Made by a program: the position numbers and the translations under genes. From NCBI GenBank assembly GCA_050732875.1, contig JBOHRQ010000008.1:1-64000 (forward strand): 64,000 nt of DNA. The letters run 5' to 3'. Positions 56,719 to 64,000 of the stretch are shown in pieces. The notes under the pieces are model-generated. The model was given only the letters and a program-made list of their open reading frames with translations. It was not told where the DNA came from and made no database searches. Within the stretch, counting starts at the first letter, position 1. Each line of letters begins with the position of its first letter. This DNA is from DASRVA01 sp050732875 (GTDB taxonomy: Bacteria; Gemmatimonadota; Gemmatimonadetes; JACCXV01; JAHWKZ01).

Positions 56719-58266
56719 ATGAAAAGGAGCCGTCACGCGGGCAGCCCATGGCAGGAGGTTCCGATGCCCGCGGCGGACCCCCTTCGCGAGGACATCCGGG
56801 TCGATGTGTGTATCGTCGGCGGGGGCATCGCCGGCATCAGCACCGCCCACCGGCTCGCCGGGGAGGGCAAATCGGTCGCGGTGCTCGATGCCGGACCTCT
56901 AGGCGGCGGGGAGACCGCACGGACAACTGCCCACCTGTCCAGCGCGATCGATGACCGTTTCTCCGAGATCGAACGGCTGCACGGATTGGAAGGAGCACGG
57001 ATCTGCGCCGAAAGCCACGGGACGGCGATCGACGCCATCGAGCAGATCGTGTCGGACGGCAGGATCGATTGTGACTTCGAGCGCGTGGACGGTTATCTGC
57101 TCGATGGAGGAAGGGAAGCGACCGTTTCGATCCCGGAGGAGCTGGAGGCCGCTCGTCGCGCGGGACTGGAGGGTGTCGAGTTGCTGCCTCGCGCACCATT
57201 GGAGTCCTTCCCCCCTGGCCCCTGCCTTCGATTCAGCCGGCAGGGACAGTTCCATCCGCTGAAGTATCTGCACGCCCTGGCGCTGGCGATTGCGAGGAAA
57301 GGCGGGCGACTCCATAGCCAGACCCTGGTCGAGGAGGTGGAGGAGGACCAGCCTGCCAGAGTCATGACTGCCCGCGGCCCGGTCGTCACGGCAGACGACG
57401 TCGTGGTCGCCACCAACTCCCCCTTCATCGATCGTTTCGCTGTCCATACCAAGCAGGCCCCCTACCGGACGTACGCCCTGGCCGCGGAGCTTCCGCGTGG
57501 GGCAGTGCCGCATGGTCTCTACTGGGACACGCTCGATCCCTATCATTACGTCCGACTGGCGCCGTCAGGAAAGGAAGGGGAGGAGCTCCTGATCGTCGGA
57601 GGCGAGGACCGGAAGCCCGGCGACGATGAGGATCACGAAGGGCGGTTCGAGGCGCTGGAGCGATGGGCACGAGAGCGGTTTCCCCTGCCGGAAGGTGTCG
57701 CCTTCCGCTGGTCGGGGCAGGTCATGGAGCCTGTCGATGGCGTGGCGTTCATCGGGCGGAGTCCCGGTCGCCATTCGAACATCTACGTGGCGACCGGCGA
57801 TTCCGGCATGGGGATGACGCATGGCACGATCGCCGCCCTTCTCCTCACCGATCTCATCCTGGGCCGGCCCAACCCCTGGTCCCGCCTTTACGATCCCTCG
57901 CGGATCACGCTGGGAGCCCTGGGCCGATTCCTGCGAGAGGGCGCCGGCGTGGTCGGCACGATGGCCGAGTGGTTCCGCGCCGGTGATGTCGAGTCGTCCG
58001 ACCAGATCGCTCCCGGCTCGGGAGCCATCGTCCGCCGCGGGCTCAGGAAAGTCGCCGTTTACCGCGACCCGGAGGGGCGCCTCCACGAGCGTTCGGCCGC
58101 CTGCACCCATCTCGGGTGCGTGGTCGCCTGGAATCCCATCGCCGGCTCATGGGACTGTCCATGTCACGGGTCCCGGTTCGACCCGTACGGTCGCGTGCTG
58201 GCGGGCCCGGCCGTGGCCGAGCTGAAACCCGCGACCACCGGCGAGAACGAGGCGTCAGGATTATGA
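56719..58266 (+). CDS. FAD-dependent oxidoreductase with C-terminal Rieske 2Fe-2S domain
   Basis: The 515-residue product has an N-terminal FAD site (VCIVGGGIAGISTAHRLAGE near residue 30) and a DAO-type body (APYRTYALAAELPRG, and IYVATGDSGMGMTHGT near the FAD tail). The C-terminal Rieske domain has CTHLGC and DCPCHGSRFDPYG, all four cluster ligands. Such fusions are common in bacteria, but their substrates are mostly unknown. The ATG at 56719 has GAGG just upstream; MPAADP at 56764 is an alternative start. No signal peptide is seen. Confidence 0.9.
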   Translation: MKRSRHAGSPWQEVPMPAADPLREDIRVDVCIVGGGIAGISTAHRLAGEGKSVAVLDAGPLGGGETARTTAHLSSAIDDRFSEIERLHGLEGARICAESHGTAIDAIEQIVSDGRIDCDFERVDGYLLDGGREATVSIPEELEAARRAGLEGVELLPRAPLESFPPGPCLRFSRQGQFHPLKYLHALALAIARKGGRLHSQTLVEEVEEDQPARVMTARGPVVTADDVVVATNSPFIDRFAVHTKQAPYRTYALAAELPRGAVPHGLYWDTLDPYHYVRLAPSGKEGEELLIVGGEDRKPGDDEDHEGRFEALERWARERFPLPEGVAFRWSGQVMEPVDGVAFIGRSPGRHSNIYVATGDSGMGMTHGTIAALLLTDLILGRPNPWSRLYDPSRITLGALGRFLREGAGVVGTMAEWFRAGDVESSDQIAPGSGAIVRRGLRKVAVYRDPEGRLHERSAACTHLGCVVAWNPIAGSWDCPCHGSRFDPYGRVLAGPAVAELKPATTGENEASGL

Positions 58267-58273
58267 TATCCGT

Positions 58274-58906
58274 ATGCGCACTCTTCTGGAGTTCCACCGC
58301 TCCCCCAACTCCGTCAAGGTCCGGGTAGCCTTGGGCTACAAGGGTCTCGAGTACGAGATTCGGGAAATGATGGCCGCCGACCGCGCGCCCATGATCGAGG
58401 CGGCCGGCTGGCCGCTGGTGCCGATCCTCTTGGACGGAGACGTCGTAATGCGGGACTCGGCGGCGATCCTGCACTACCTGGAAGCCAACTACCGCGAAGC
58501 GCCCAGCCTGACGCCTGATTCGCGCGACGACATTCTCGCCGCCGAGTCGTTGCTCGGGCGGCTGGCTCCCGAGCTTCTTCGAATCCAATGGAGCCTGAAC
58601 GACGAGATCGGGAAGCCCGAGCCGGAGCGGGACCGCGAACGAATCGCGGAGGCGCGGTCGGCGATGGTGGGGGCGCTGGGGCGGCTCGAAAAGCGGCTAG
58701 CCATGCAGCCGTGGGTGGTCGGCGACGCGATGTCGATCTACGACATCATCCTGGCGTCCAACCTGCTCCCGACGAGACCGCCCCGCCGCTTCGTCGAGGC
58801 GAGCCCGGTCTGGCGGTTTTTCGCGGACCATTTCCGGCTGGCGGGAGAGCGTCCGGCCGTCGAGACGTGGATCGACCGGGTCGTCGCGCACGACGGCAAG
58901 CTGTAG
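58274..58906 (+). CDS. Glutathione S-transferase-like protein
   Basis: The 210-residue product has a thioredoxin-fold N-terminus (LLEFHRSPNSVKVRVALGYK) with the SPNS segment in place of the usual catalytic Ser/Tyr loop. LVPILLDGDVVMRDSAAILH follows as the GSH-binding cis-Pro and DS motif. The helical C-terminal domain has MSIYDIILASNLLP. Whether it uses glutathione is unknown. It lies 7 bases after the Rieske-FAD gene and is probably co-transcribed. Confidence 0.78.
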   Translation: MRTLLEFHRSPNSVKVRVALGYKGLEYEIREMMAADRAPMIEAAGWPLVPILLDGDVVMRDSAAILHYLEANYREAPSLTPDSRDDILAAESLLGRLAPELLRIQWSLNDEIGKPEPERDRERIAEARSAMVGALGRLEKRLAMQPWVVGDAMSIYDIILASNLLPTRPPRRFVEASPVWRFFADHFRLAGERPAVETWIDRVVAHDGKL

Positions 58907-58913
58907 CCAGAGG

Positions 58914-60410
58914 CTACCCCGCCCTTTGCGCGCGACCGATCGGTACGATATCCGAGTCGACCGAGAAGTCCTCGACCCGCAACGGGATCGTGAACCAGAA
59001 GATGGCGCCCCGGCCGGGCTCGCTGTCCACGCCGATCTCCCCTCCGTGCGCGACCACCATCTCGCGCGCGATGGCGAGGCCGAGGCCGGCCCCCAGGGCC
59101 CGCGCCGAGGTCTGCCCCTGATAGAACTTTTCAAAGACGAGCGGGCGGTGCTCCGGGGAGATCCCCTCGCCGGTATCCCGCACCTCTACCCGCAGGCCGC
59201 GGTGGTCCGAGGCGGCCGCCACCGTCACCCTCCCTTCGGCAGGGGTGAACTTGACCGCGTTGGATACCAGGTTTCCGAGGACCTCGTTACGCAGCCGCTC
59301 GACATCCCCCCAGACGACGGCCGGCGCCGACGGGGCGATCTCGATGGCCAGGTCGATCCCCCGTTGCCGGGCCAGGGTCTCGAACGAGCGCACGACCCCT
59401 TCGAGCAGGTCGGGCACCGAGACCGCGTCCCGCTGGAGGTCGAGAGCGCCGGCTTCGTAGCGGCCCAGGTCCAGCAGCTGGTTGACGAGACGCGTCAGCA
59501 CCGACACCTGATCGTTGATCGTCCGCAGGGAGCGCCGCTGCTCGTCGTTCAGCTCCCCGAACTGGCCTTCGTCCAGGATCTCGGCGTAGCCTCCGATCAC
59601 GTTGAGCGGGTTCTTGAGCTCGTGGCTCGCCATGCTCACGAACTCGGCACGCAGCCGCTGGAGCTTGGCGAGCTCGGCGGTCATCGAGCGGAACGAGCGG
59701 CTGGCGTCCCCGATCTCGTCGCGCCTCCGGTAGGGTAGCGTGTCGGGCACCGAGAAGTCTCCCGCGGCCACGTCTGCCATGGCGTCCCGGAGGTCGCGGA
59801 TGGGACGGCTGACGACCCGGACCATCCAGAGTGCGAGCCCGACCGCGAAGCCCAGTGCGACGAGGGCGGTCGTGCCGAGGGTGGACTGCGCCGCGGCGAT
59901 GTACCCTCCGGTCTCGGAAAGCGCGCGCGCGCTCTCGTGCTGGATCGCCCCGGAGACCTCCTCGAGCCGGCCGTCGGTCTCGTCGAAGGTCTTCTTGACG
60001 GACTGGAAATAGGCGGTGGCCCGGTCGCGGGCGCCCGCCTCCACCAGAGAGTCCACCCGCGCCGACACCCCGGCCAGCCCTTCCACGCTGGCGGCCAGGT
60101 CCGACCCCGGCTTCGCGTAGCCGGTTCTCTCGAGCGTCCCCAAGGCCTCCTCGGCCCGATGGAGCGAGAGCCACATCGACCGCCGGGACAGCGAGTCGCC
60201 GGCCACGATATAGGCGCGCTGGTGCCGATCCAGCTCGGCGAGGGCCGTCCGGGCCTTCCCGACGGCCGCCGCGGCACTGGCCTGGGGGCCCTCGAGCCGT
60301 TCCGCCACGTCGCGGATCTGGACCAGCCGGTTCAACCCGTAGAGGGCAGGATAGATGAGCAGCAGCCCCATCGCGGTCAGCGAGACGAGGAGGTGGGAGC
60401 GCAGGCTCAT
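58914..60410 (-). CDS. HAMP-domain sensor histidine kinase
   Basis: The 498-residue product has an N-terminal helix (LLVSLTAMGLLLIYPALYGL) and a helical periplasmic sensor region of about 145 residues. A second helix (LVALGFAVGLALWMVRVVS) leads into HAMP (RPIRDLRDAMADVAAGDF). The phosphoacceptor His is in SMASHELKNPLNVIGGYAEI, and the ATP site is NEVLGNLVSNAVKFTP, DTGEGIS and GAGLGLAIAREMVV. The start overlaps the stop of the upstream lipoprotein gene. Partner inferred: the HD-GYP regulator encoded in the same operon. Confidence 0.9.
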   Translation of the reverse strand: MSLRSHLLVSLTAMGLLLIYPALYGLNRLVQIRDVAERLEGPQASAAAAVGKARTALAELDRHQRAYIVAGDSLSRRSMWLSLHRAEEALGTLERTGYAKPGSDLAASVEGLAGVSARVDSLVEAGARDRATAYFQSVKKTFDETDGRLEEVSGAIQHESARALSETGGYIAAAQSTLGTTALVALGFAVGLALWMVRVVSRPIRDLRDAMADVAAGDFSVPDTLPYRRRDEIGDASRSFRSMTAELAKLQRLRAEFVSMASHELKNPLNVIGGYAEILDEGQFGELNDEQRRSLRTINDQVSVLTRLVNQLLDLGRYEAGALDLQRDAVSVPDLLEGVVRSFETLARQRGIDLAIEIAPSAPAVVWGDVERLRNEVLGNLVSNAVKFTPAEGRVTVAAASDHRGLRVEVRDTGEGISPEHRPLVFEKFYQGQTSARALGAGLGLAIAREMVVAHGGEIGVDSEPGRGAIFWFTIPLRVEDFSVDSDIVPIGRAQRAG

Positions 60411-61024
60411 GGCCGAAGCGTGGCGCGGATCCGATCGAGCTCCGCCTCGAGCTCGGCGATCCGGTTCTTGAGGCGTTGGCTCTCGTCGCCCGGGCGGGAG
60501 CCGGACCCCGGCCGCGAGTCGAGGGATCCGCCTCCCAGGCTCGGGGGTTCGCCGCCTCCCACGACGCTCCAGTCCGAGCGCTCGCAGGCCTCGGGCGCGC
60601 TCTCCCGGGACGCGATCTCTTCCAGGAGCGGATCGGCCGCTCCCGAAGCCGGCTCGCCTCCGAGACGAAGGGCCTGGAGATAGAGCTGCTCGGCCACCGG
60701 TCGAGTCCAGGGAAACGTTTCGGGCCGGGCCAGGTAGAGCGCGGCGTAGGTGGCACCGAGGTCGGGATCGCCGGCCGGATTCCGCGGATCCAGCTCCATG
60801 GCCGAGAGCAGCAGCAGCGCCTGGCGCCCCAGGCGGGCTTCCCCGCAGATCTGCCGGACCGAGACGAGCCGTTCGCGGGCGGCCTCGAACTCGGCCTGCC
60901 GGAGCGCGAGGGCCCCGGCGTCGAGCCCGGCGCCCGGGCTGTTCCGACCGCCGGCCGAGGCGCACGCCGAAAGGATCAGGAGCAGCGGCAGGGCCTGGAA
61001 CGGCAGGAGGTGCCGGGGGCTCAC
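60407..61024 (-). CDS. Hypothetical lipoprotein in kinase operon
   Basis: The 205-residue product has signal LPFQALPLLLILSACASAGG (lipobox LSAC). The middle is helical and TPR-like (ALALRQAEFEAARERLVSV), a Gly/Ser/Pro-rich linker follows, and a short coiled coil ends the protein (RLKNRIAELEAELDRIRATL). It starts at a GTG overlapping the HD-GYP stop, and its stop overlaps the kinase ATG. Tight coupling suggests it assists sensing by the kinase in the periplasm; this is inference. Confidence 0.65.
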   Translation of the reverse strand: MSPRHLLPFQALPLLLILSACASAGGRNSPGAGLDAGALALRQAEFEAARERLVSVRQICGEARLGRQALLLLSAMELDPRNPAGDPDLGATYAALYLARPETFPWTRPVAEQLYLQALRLGGEPASGAADPLLEEIASRESAPEACERSDWSVVGGGEPPSLGGGSLDSRPGSGSRPGDESQRLKNRIAELEAELDRIRATLRP

Positions 61025-62055
61025 TCCAGGCCCTCCAGGTAGACGTTCAGAAACGCCTTCACGACGGCCGGCTCGAACTTGTCCCCGGACTGCCGCTCGA
61101 TCTCCTTCAGCGTGTCGAACACGGACCAGGCCTCTTTGTAAGAGCGGACGTGGGTCAGGCTGTCGAAGACGTCGGCCAGGCTGACGATCCGCGCCTCGAG
61201 CGGGATCGACTCGCCGGAGGCGCCCGCCGGATAGCCGCCCCCGCCCCAGCGTTCGTGATGGAAGAGCGCGATGCCGGCGGCCATGTCGAGCAGCTCGATG
61301 CGGCTGCCCGAGAGGATGCGGCCCCCGATGGTCGTGTGGACCTTCACCTGCTCGAACTCGTCCTCGCTGAGCGGCCCGGTCTTGCGGAGGAGGTCAGCGC
61401 TGATCCCGATCTTCCCTACGTCGTGGAGAGGCGCGGCCCGGCGCACCAGCTCGACCTCGCGGCGCGACATCCCCATCTGGCGGGCGATCCGGCTGCTCAG
61501 CTCCCCCACCCGGCGAGTGTGGGCGGCGGTCTCCGGATCGTGGTACTCGGCGGCGATCGCGAGACGCTCCAGGATCTGGACTCGGGCGTCTTCCAGCTCT
61601 TCGGTGCGGACCTCGACCATCTGCTCCAGGGCCTCGTTCTGACGGACGAGCGCCCGTTGCAGCAGATGGTGGTCGATGGCATTGGCTACGCGCATGCGCA
61701 CTTCGTAAGGGCTCAGCGGCTTGGCGATGAAGTCGAACGCGCCGCTCGCCAGCGCCTGCTGCTTCGCCTGCCGGCTGTTGTCGGAGGTGAGGACGATGAT
61801 GGCAGGGAAGTCCTGCGGCGCGAGCCCGGTGCGAAGCGTCTGGATCACCTCGAGGCCGTCTACGTGTGGCATGCGGAGATCGAGCAGGATCAGGTCGGGG
61901 GCCTGCTCCGTGCAGCGGGAGACGGCGGACCGCGGATCGGTGACCGCCTCGACGTTCCGGTAGCCTTCGGGCTCGAGGATGCGGGCGAGCAGCTCGACGT
62001 TCGGCCTGTCGTCGTCGACCACGAGGATGCGTGCGTCGGCTCGCTGGGTGTCCAT
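61021..62055 (-). CDS. Response regulator with HD-GYP domain
   Basis: The 344-residue product joins a receiver domain (RILVVDDDRPNVELLARIL; phosphoacceptor Asp in ILLDLRMPHVDG; IAKPLSP) to an HD-GYP phosphodiesterase domain. The latter has AAEYHDPETAAHTRRVGELS, LHDVGKIGISADLL, HHERWGGGGYPAG and the GYP triad. HD-GYP proteins degrade c-di-GMP. The order (regulator, lipoprotein, kinase) with overlapping codons points to one phosphorelay to c-di-GMP turnover. The start at 62055 (MDTQRADARILVVDDD) was chosen over upstream Met codons. Confidence 0.88.
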   Translation of the reverse strand: MDTQRADARILVVDDDRPNVELLARILEPEGYRNVEAVTDPRSAVSRCTEQAPDLILLDLRMPHVDGLEVIQTLRTGLAPQDFPAIIVLTSDNSRQAKQQALASGAFDFIAKPLSPYEVRMRVANAIDHHLLQRALVRQNEALEQMVEVRTEELEDARVQILERLAIAAEYHDPETAAHTRRVGELSSRIARQMGMSRREVELVRRAAPLHDVGKIGISADLLRKTGPLSEDEFEQVKVHTTIGGRILSGSRIELLDMAAGIALFHHERWGGGGYPAGASGESIPLEARIVSLADVFDSLTHVRSYKEAWSVFDTLKEIERQSGDKFEPAVVKAFLNVYLEGLE

Positions 62056-62207
62056 CGGCAGAACCATCATCCGGTCGAAGGCCGGGCCCGCCGTCAACGG
62101 GGGGATCCGTGCGGGCGTTTCTGGGCTGCCGGGACGCGGTTGGCGGGCCCCGGCGGGCATGGTCAGGGGCGGCACGAGGTTCGCATCGCCCCGCGTGTGG
62201 GGGAACC

Positions 62208-63236
62208 TCAGTCCGTCGTACGAAAGAATCGGGCCATGATGGCCCGTTGGGCGGCCCCGAGCAGGGCCGCCCGGGGCTCGAGGATCACGTGGATCGGGAC
62301 ATCCGCCAGGAGCTCCCGCAGGCGGCCCTTGTCCCGGAACGCGGCCGCGAACGCGCCGTCCTGGAGGACCGGGAGGATCTCCGGCGCGATCCCGCCCCCC
62401 ACGTAGACCCCGCCGAGGGCGAGGCAGGAGAGGGCCAGATTGCCGGCCGCGGCGCCATAGGCGACCACGAACCTGGCCAGCGCGGCTTCGCAGATCGGCG
62501 CCTCGCTCCTCAGGGCGGCCTCCGTGATCACGGGCCCCCCATCGTCGCTCGCCGCGAGCCGCTCGGCGAGCCAGCCGGGCTCCTTCTCGCGACCGGTGTC
62601 CCGCAGAAACTCGTAGATCGCCACGATCCCCGGTCCCGAAACCACGCGCTCCACGCTCACCCGGCCGTGGCGGGCGCGAAGAAACGCGAGGAGCGCCCCC
62701 TCTTCGTCGTCCCGCGGCGCGAAGTCGACGTGGCCAAACTCGGTAGGGAGCGCCCGCGGCCAGCCGTCGACCTCGCTGAGGATGGCTCCCCCGAGCCCCG
62801 TCCCGGCGGCGATCACCGCCCGGGTCGATCCGCGGACACGGCCGCGATGGACCGGGGAGAGCCGGTCCTCGGGAAGAGCGGAGAGACCGTAGGCGGTCGC
62901 CTCGAGGTCGTTGAGAAAAAGGATCTCGTCGATTCCCAGCTCGCGCTCGAGCGTATCCTCGTCGAGCCGCCAGGGCAGGTTGGTGAGAACCGAGCGCTCC
63001 CCCAGGACCGGCCCGGCGACGCCGAAGCAGGCCTGCTCGATCCTCCCGCCCGAGAGGTCGTCCTCGCGCTCCCCGAGGAACGACCTGACCGCCGCCGCCA
63101 GGCCGTCGAAGTCGTCGCTTTCGTAGCGCTTCTCGGCGATCACCTCCACACCTTCCCCGCGCGTCCTGGCGAGCCCCAGGTTGAGCTTGGTGCCGCCCAC
63201 GTCGCCTGCCAGGACGAGCGACCGGGGGGCGCTCAC
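62208..63236 (-). CDS. glk: Glucokinase (ROK-independent, Glk type)
   Basis: The 342-residue product has the ATP-binding AGDVGGTKLNLGLARTRG, the active-site FLNDLEATAYGLSALPED and the GTGLGGAILSEVDGWPR loop, then GGVYVGGGIAPEILPVL. It phosphorylates glucose to glucose 6-phosphate in the cytoplasm. The GTG at 63236 overlaps the stop of the pgl gene (GTGA), which places it second in a glucose-6-phosphate operon. Length fits the E. coli-type Glk family. Confidence 0.9.
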   Translation of the reverse strand: MSAPRSLVLAGDVGGTKLNLGLARTRGEGVEVIAEKRYESDDFDGLAAAVRSFLGEREDDLSGGRIEQACFGVAGPVLGERSVLTNLPWRLDEDTLERELGIDEILFLNDLEATAYGLSALPEDRLSPVHRGRVRGSTRAVIAAGTGLGGAILSEVDGWPRALPTEFGHVDFAPRDDEEGALLAFLRARHGRVSVERVVSGPGIVAIYEFLRDTGREKEPGWLAERLAASDDGGPVITEAALRSEAPICEAALARFVVAYGAAAGNLALSCLALGGVYVGGGIAPEILPVLQDGAFAAAFRDKGRLRELLADVPIHVILEPRAALLGAAQRAIMARFFRTTD

Positions 63237-64000
63237 CGGGCCAGGTCCGTCGCGGCCGGACGGTCCAGCAGCCAGACCGGAGGAGCGAGGGGAGGGTCGA
63301 TCCGTTGCGCTGGGTAGCGCTCCGGATCGGCCGGTCGCTCGAGGACGGCCTTGACGGCCGCCGCCTTCCGGGCCCCGCTGACCACGAAGAGGGTGGCGCG
63401 GCCCGCGTTCAGGGCCGGGGCGGTCAGCGAGAGCCGGTCCACGCGTGGTGGAGGATCGATGTCGTGCTCGACCGCGATCACCAGGCGGTCTTCGATCATC
63501 CCCTGGGGGTCGCCCGGAAACAGCGACGCCACGTGCGCATCGGGCCCCAGCCCCAGAAGGACCAGGTCGAAGCAGGGCGGCTCGCCCCGCGCGAGGTCCA
63601 GGACGCTCCGGATCCGGTGCTCGTAGCCGATCGCCGAGCGCTCGTGGTTGGGGTCTTCCCCGCGCATCCGATGGATTCGCTCGCAGGGGATCGGGACCCG
63701 ATCGAGGAGCGCGGCGCTCGCCATCCCGAAGTTGCTGTCCGGGTCGTCCGGGGGGACGCAGCGCTCGTCGGTGAAGAAGACGTCGAGCGCGTCCCAGGCA
63801 ATGTCCGAGCGCCAGGGCTTCCCGGCCAGGCACTCGTAGACCGGCTTCACCGTAGAGCCGCCGGTCAGGAGGAGGAGGAACCGGCCGCGCTCGGAGACGG
63901 CGCGCGCGCCTTCCCGGGCGATGCGTTCGGCGGTGGCTTCGTGGAGCGCCTGGGGGTCATCGAAGACCAGGGTGAGGGGCTCGGATTTCTGCTCCGTCAC
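63233..64000 (-). CDS. pgl: 6-phosphogluconolactonase
   Basis: The 255-residue product hydrolyses 6-phosphogluconolactone in the oxidative pentose-phosphate pathway. It has the DevB/Pgl marks: FLLLLTGGSTVKPVYECLAG, VFFTDERCVPPDDPDSNFGM, FDLVLLGLGPDAHVASLFPG and RLSLTAPALNAGRATLFVV. It opens with a GTG at the very edge of the window, giving MTEQKSEPLTLVFDD; a longer N-terminus beyond 64000 cannot be excluded. Coupled to glk by a GTGA overlap; a zwf gene may lie just upstream outside the window. Confidence 0.92.
   Translation of the reverse strand: MTEQKSEPLTLVFDDPQALHEATAERIAREGARAVSERGRFLLLLTGGSTVKPVYECLAGKPWRSDIAWDALDVFFTDERCVPPDDPDSNFGMASAALLDRVPIPCERIHRMRGEDPNHERSAIGYEHRIRSVLDLARGEPPCFDLVLLGLGPDAHVASLFPGDPQGMIEDRLVIAVEHDIDPPPRVDRLSLTAPALNAGRATLFVVSGARKAAAVKAVLERPADPERYPAQRIDPPLAPPVWLLDRPAATDLAR

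Noticed and set aside
1..64000. tRNA, rRNA, CRISPR array, insertion sequence or prophage
   Set aside because: No cloverleaf, repeat-spacer pattern, transposase or integrase was seen in gaps or frames.

Overview
The window is GC-rich throughout (about two thirds G+C by eye). It is densely packed with short operons in which stop and start codons often overlap (ATGA or GTGA). Many genes encode secreted lipoproteins and outer-membrane proteins. Together with GWxTD-like and DUF4837-like proteins, a large secreted M14 peptidase and several lone cupredoxins, this suggests a Gram-negative, aerobic, probably uncultured lineage near Gemmatimonadota or Candidatus Eisenbacteria. No rRNA or tRNA gene, CRISPR array or prophage was seen, and no intergenic gap exceeds 300 bases.

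Layout. 1-12.3 kb: housekeeping genes (tRNA methyltransferase, lysA, a PBP4-type peptidase, a tiny histone H1-like gene, pfkA, an inositol-phosphatase-family gene) mixed with secreted proteins. 12.3-14.3 kb: a cupredoxin and a secreted HxH protein divergent from a SufR-like regulator, with overlapping promoters. 14.3-23.5 kb: an aldehyde dehydrogenase, mug, a TPP riboswitch controlling two different TenA proteins, a secreted M14 peptidase, a GWxTD-like protein, a Nudix hydrolase and a methyltransferase. 23.5-35.8 kb: a copper/silver region with a CusCBA-type RND pump and, after a broken HepT/MntA toxin pair, a csoR-copA operon carrying small membrane and periplasmic proteins and a beta-barrel-like protein. 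35.9-44.2 kb: a TadG-like protein, a PCYCGC-domain lipoprotein with an in-frame UGA, methyltransferase and beta-propeller genes, a zinc peptidase and an XRE-microprotein-DUF819 operon. 44.3-54.5 kb: small membrane proteins, a TetR regulator, yefM-yoeB, a lower-GC gene, and a TolC/adaptor/FtsX-permease pump flanked by paralogous secreted cupins. 54.5-64 kb: sugar-phosphate metabolism (class I aldolase with FBPase; glucokinase with 6-phosphogluconolactonase), a Rieske-FAD oxidoreductase with a GST, and a histidine kinase-lipoprotein-HD-GYP operon.

The strongest candidate for something new is at 37137-37661. The frame of a PCYCGC-family lipoprotein contains a TGA exactly where relatives have the first Cys of a conserved CxxC, the family signature continues in frame after it, and a short stem-loop of bacterial SECIS geometry follows. 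I read this as a probable selenoprotein with a UxxC motif. Other notable items are the riboswitch-linked pair of Cys-type and Glu-type TenA proteins, a CsoR-like operator in the csoR promoter, a YefM-type double operator with 12-bp spacing, overlapping divergent promoters at the SufR-like gene, and three gene remnants (hepT by a one-base deletion, an aquaporin C-terminus, a DUF488 C-terminus).
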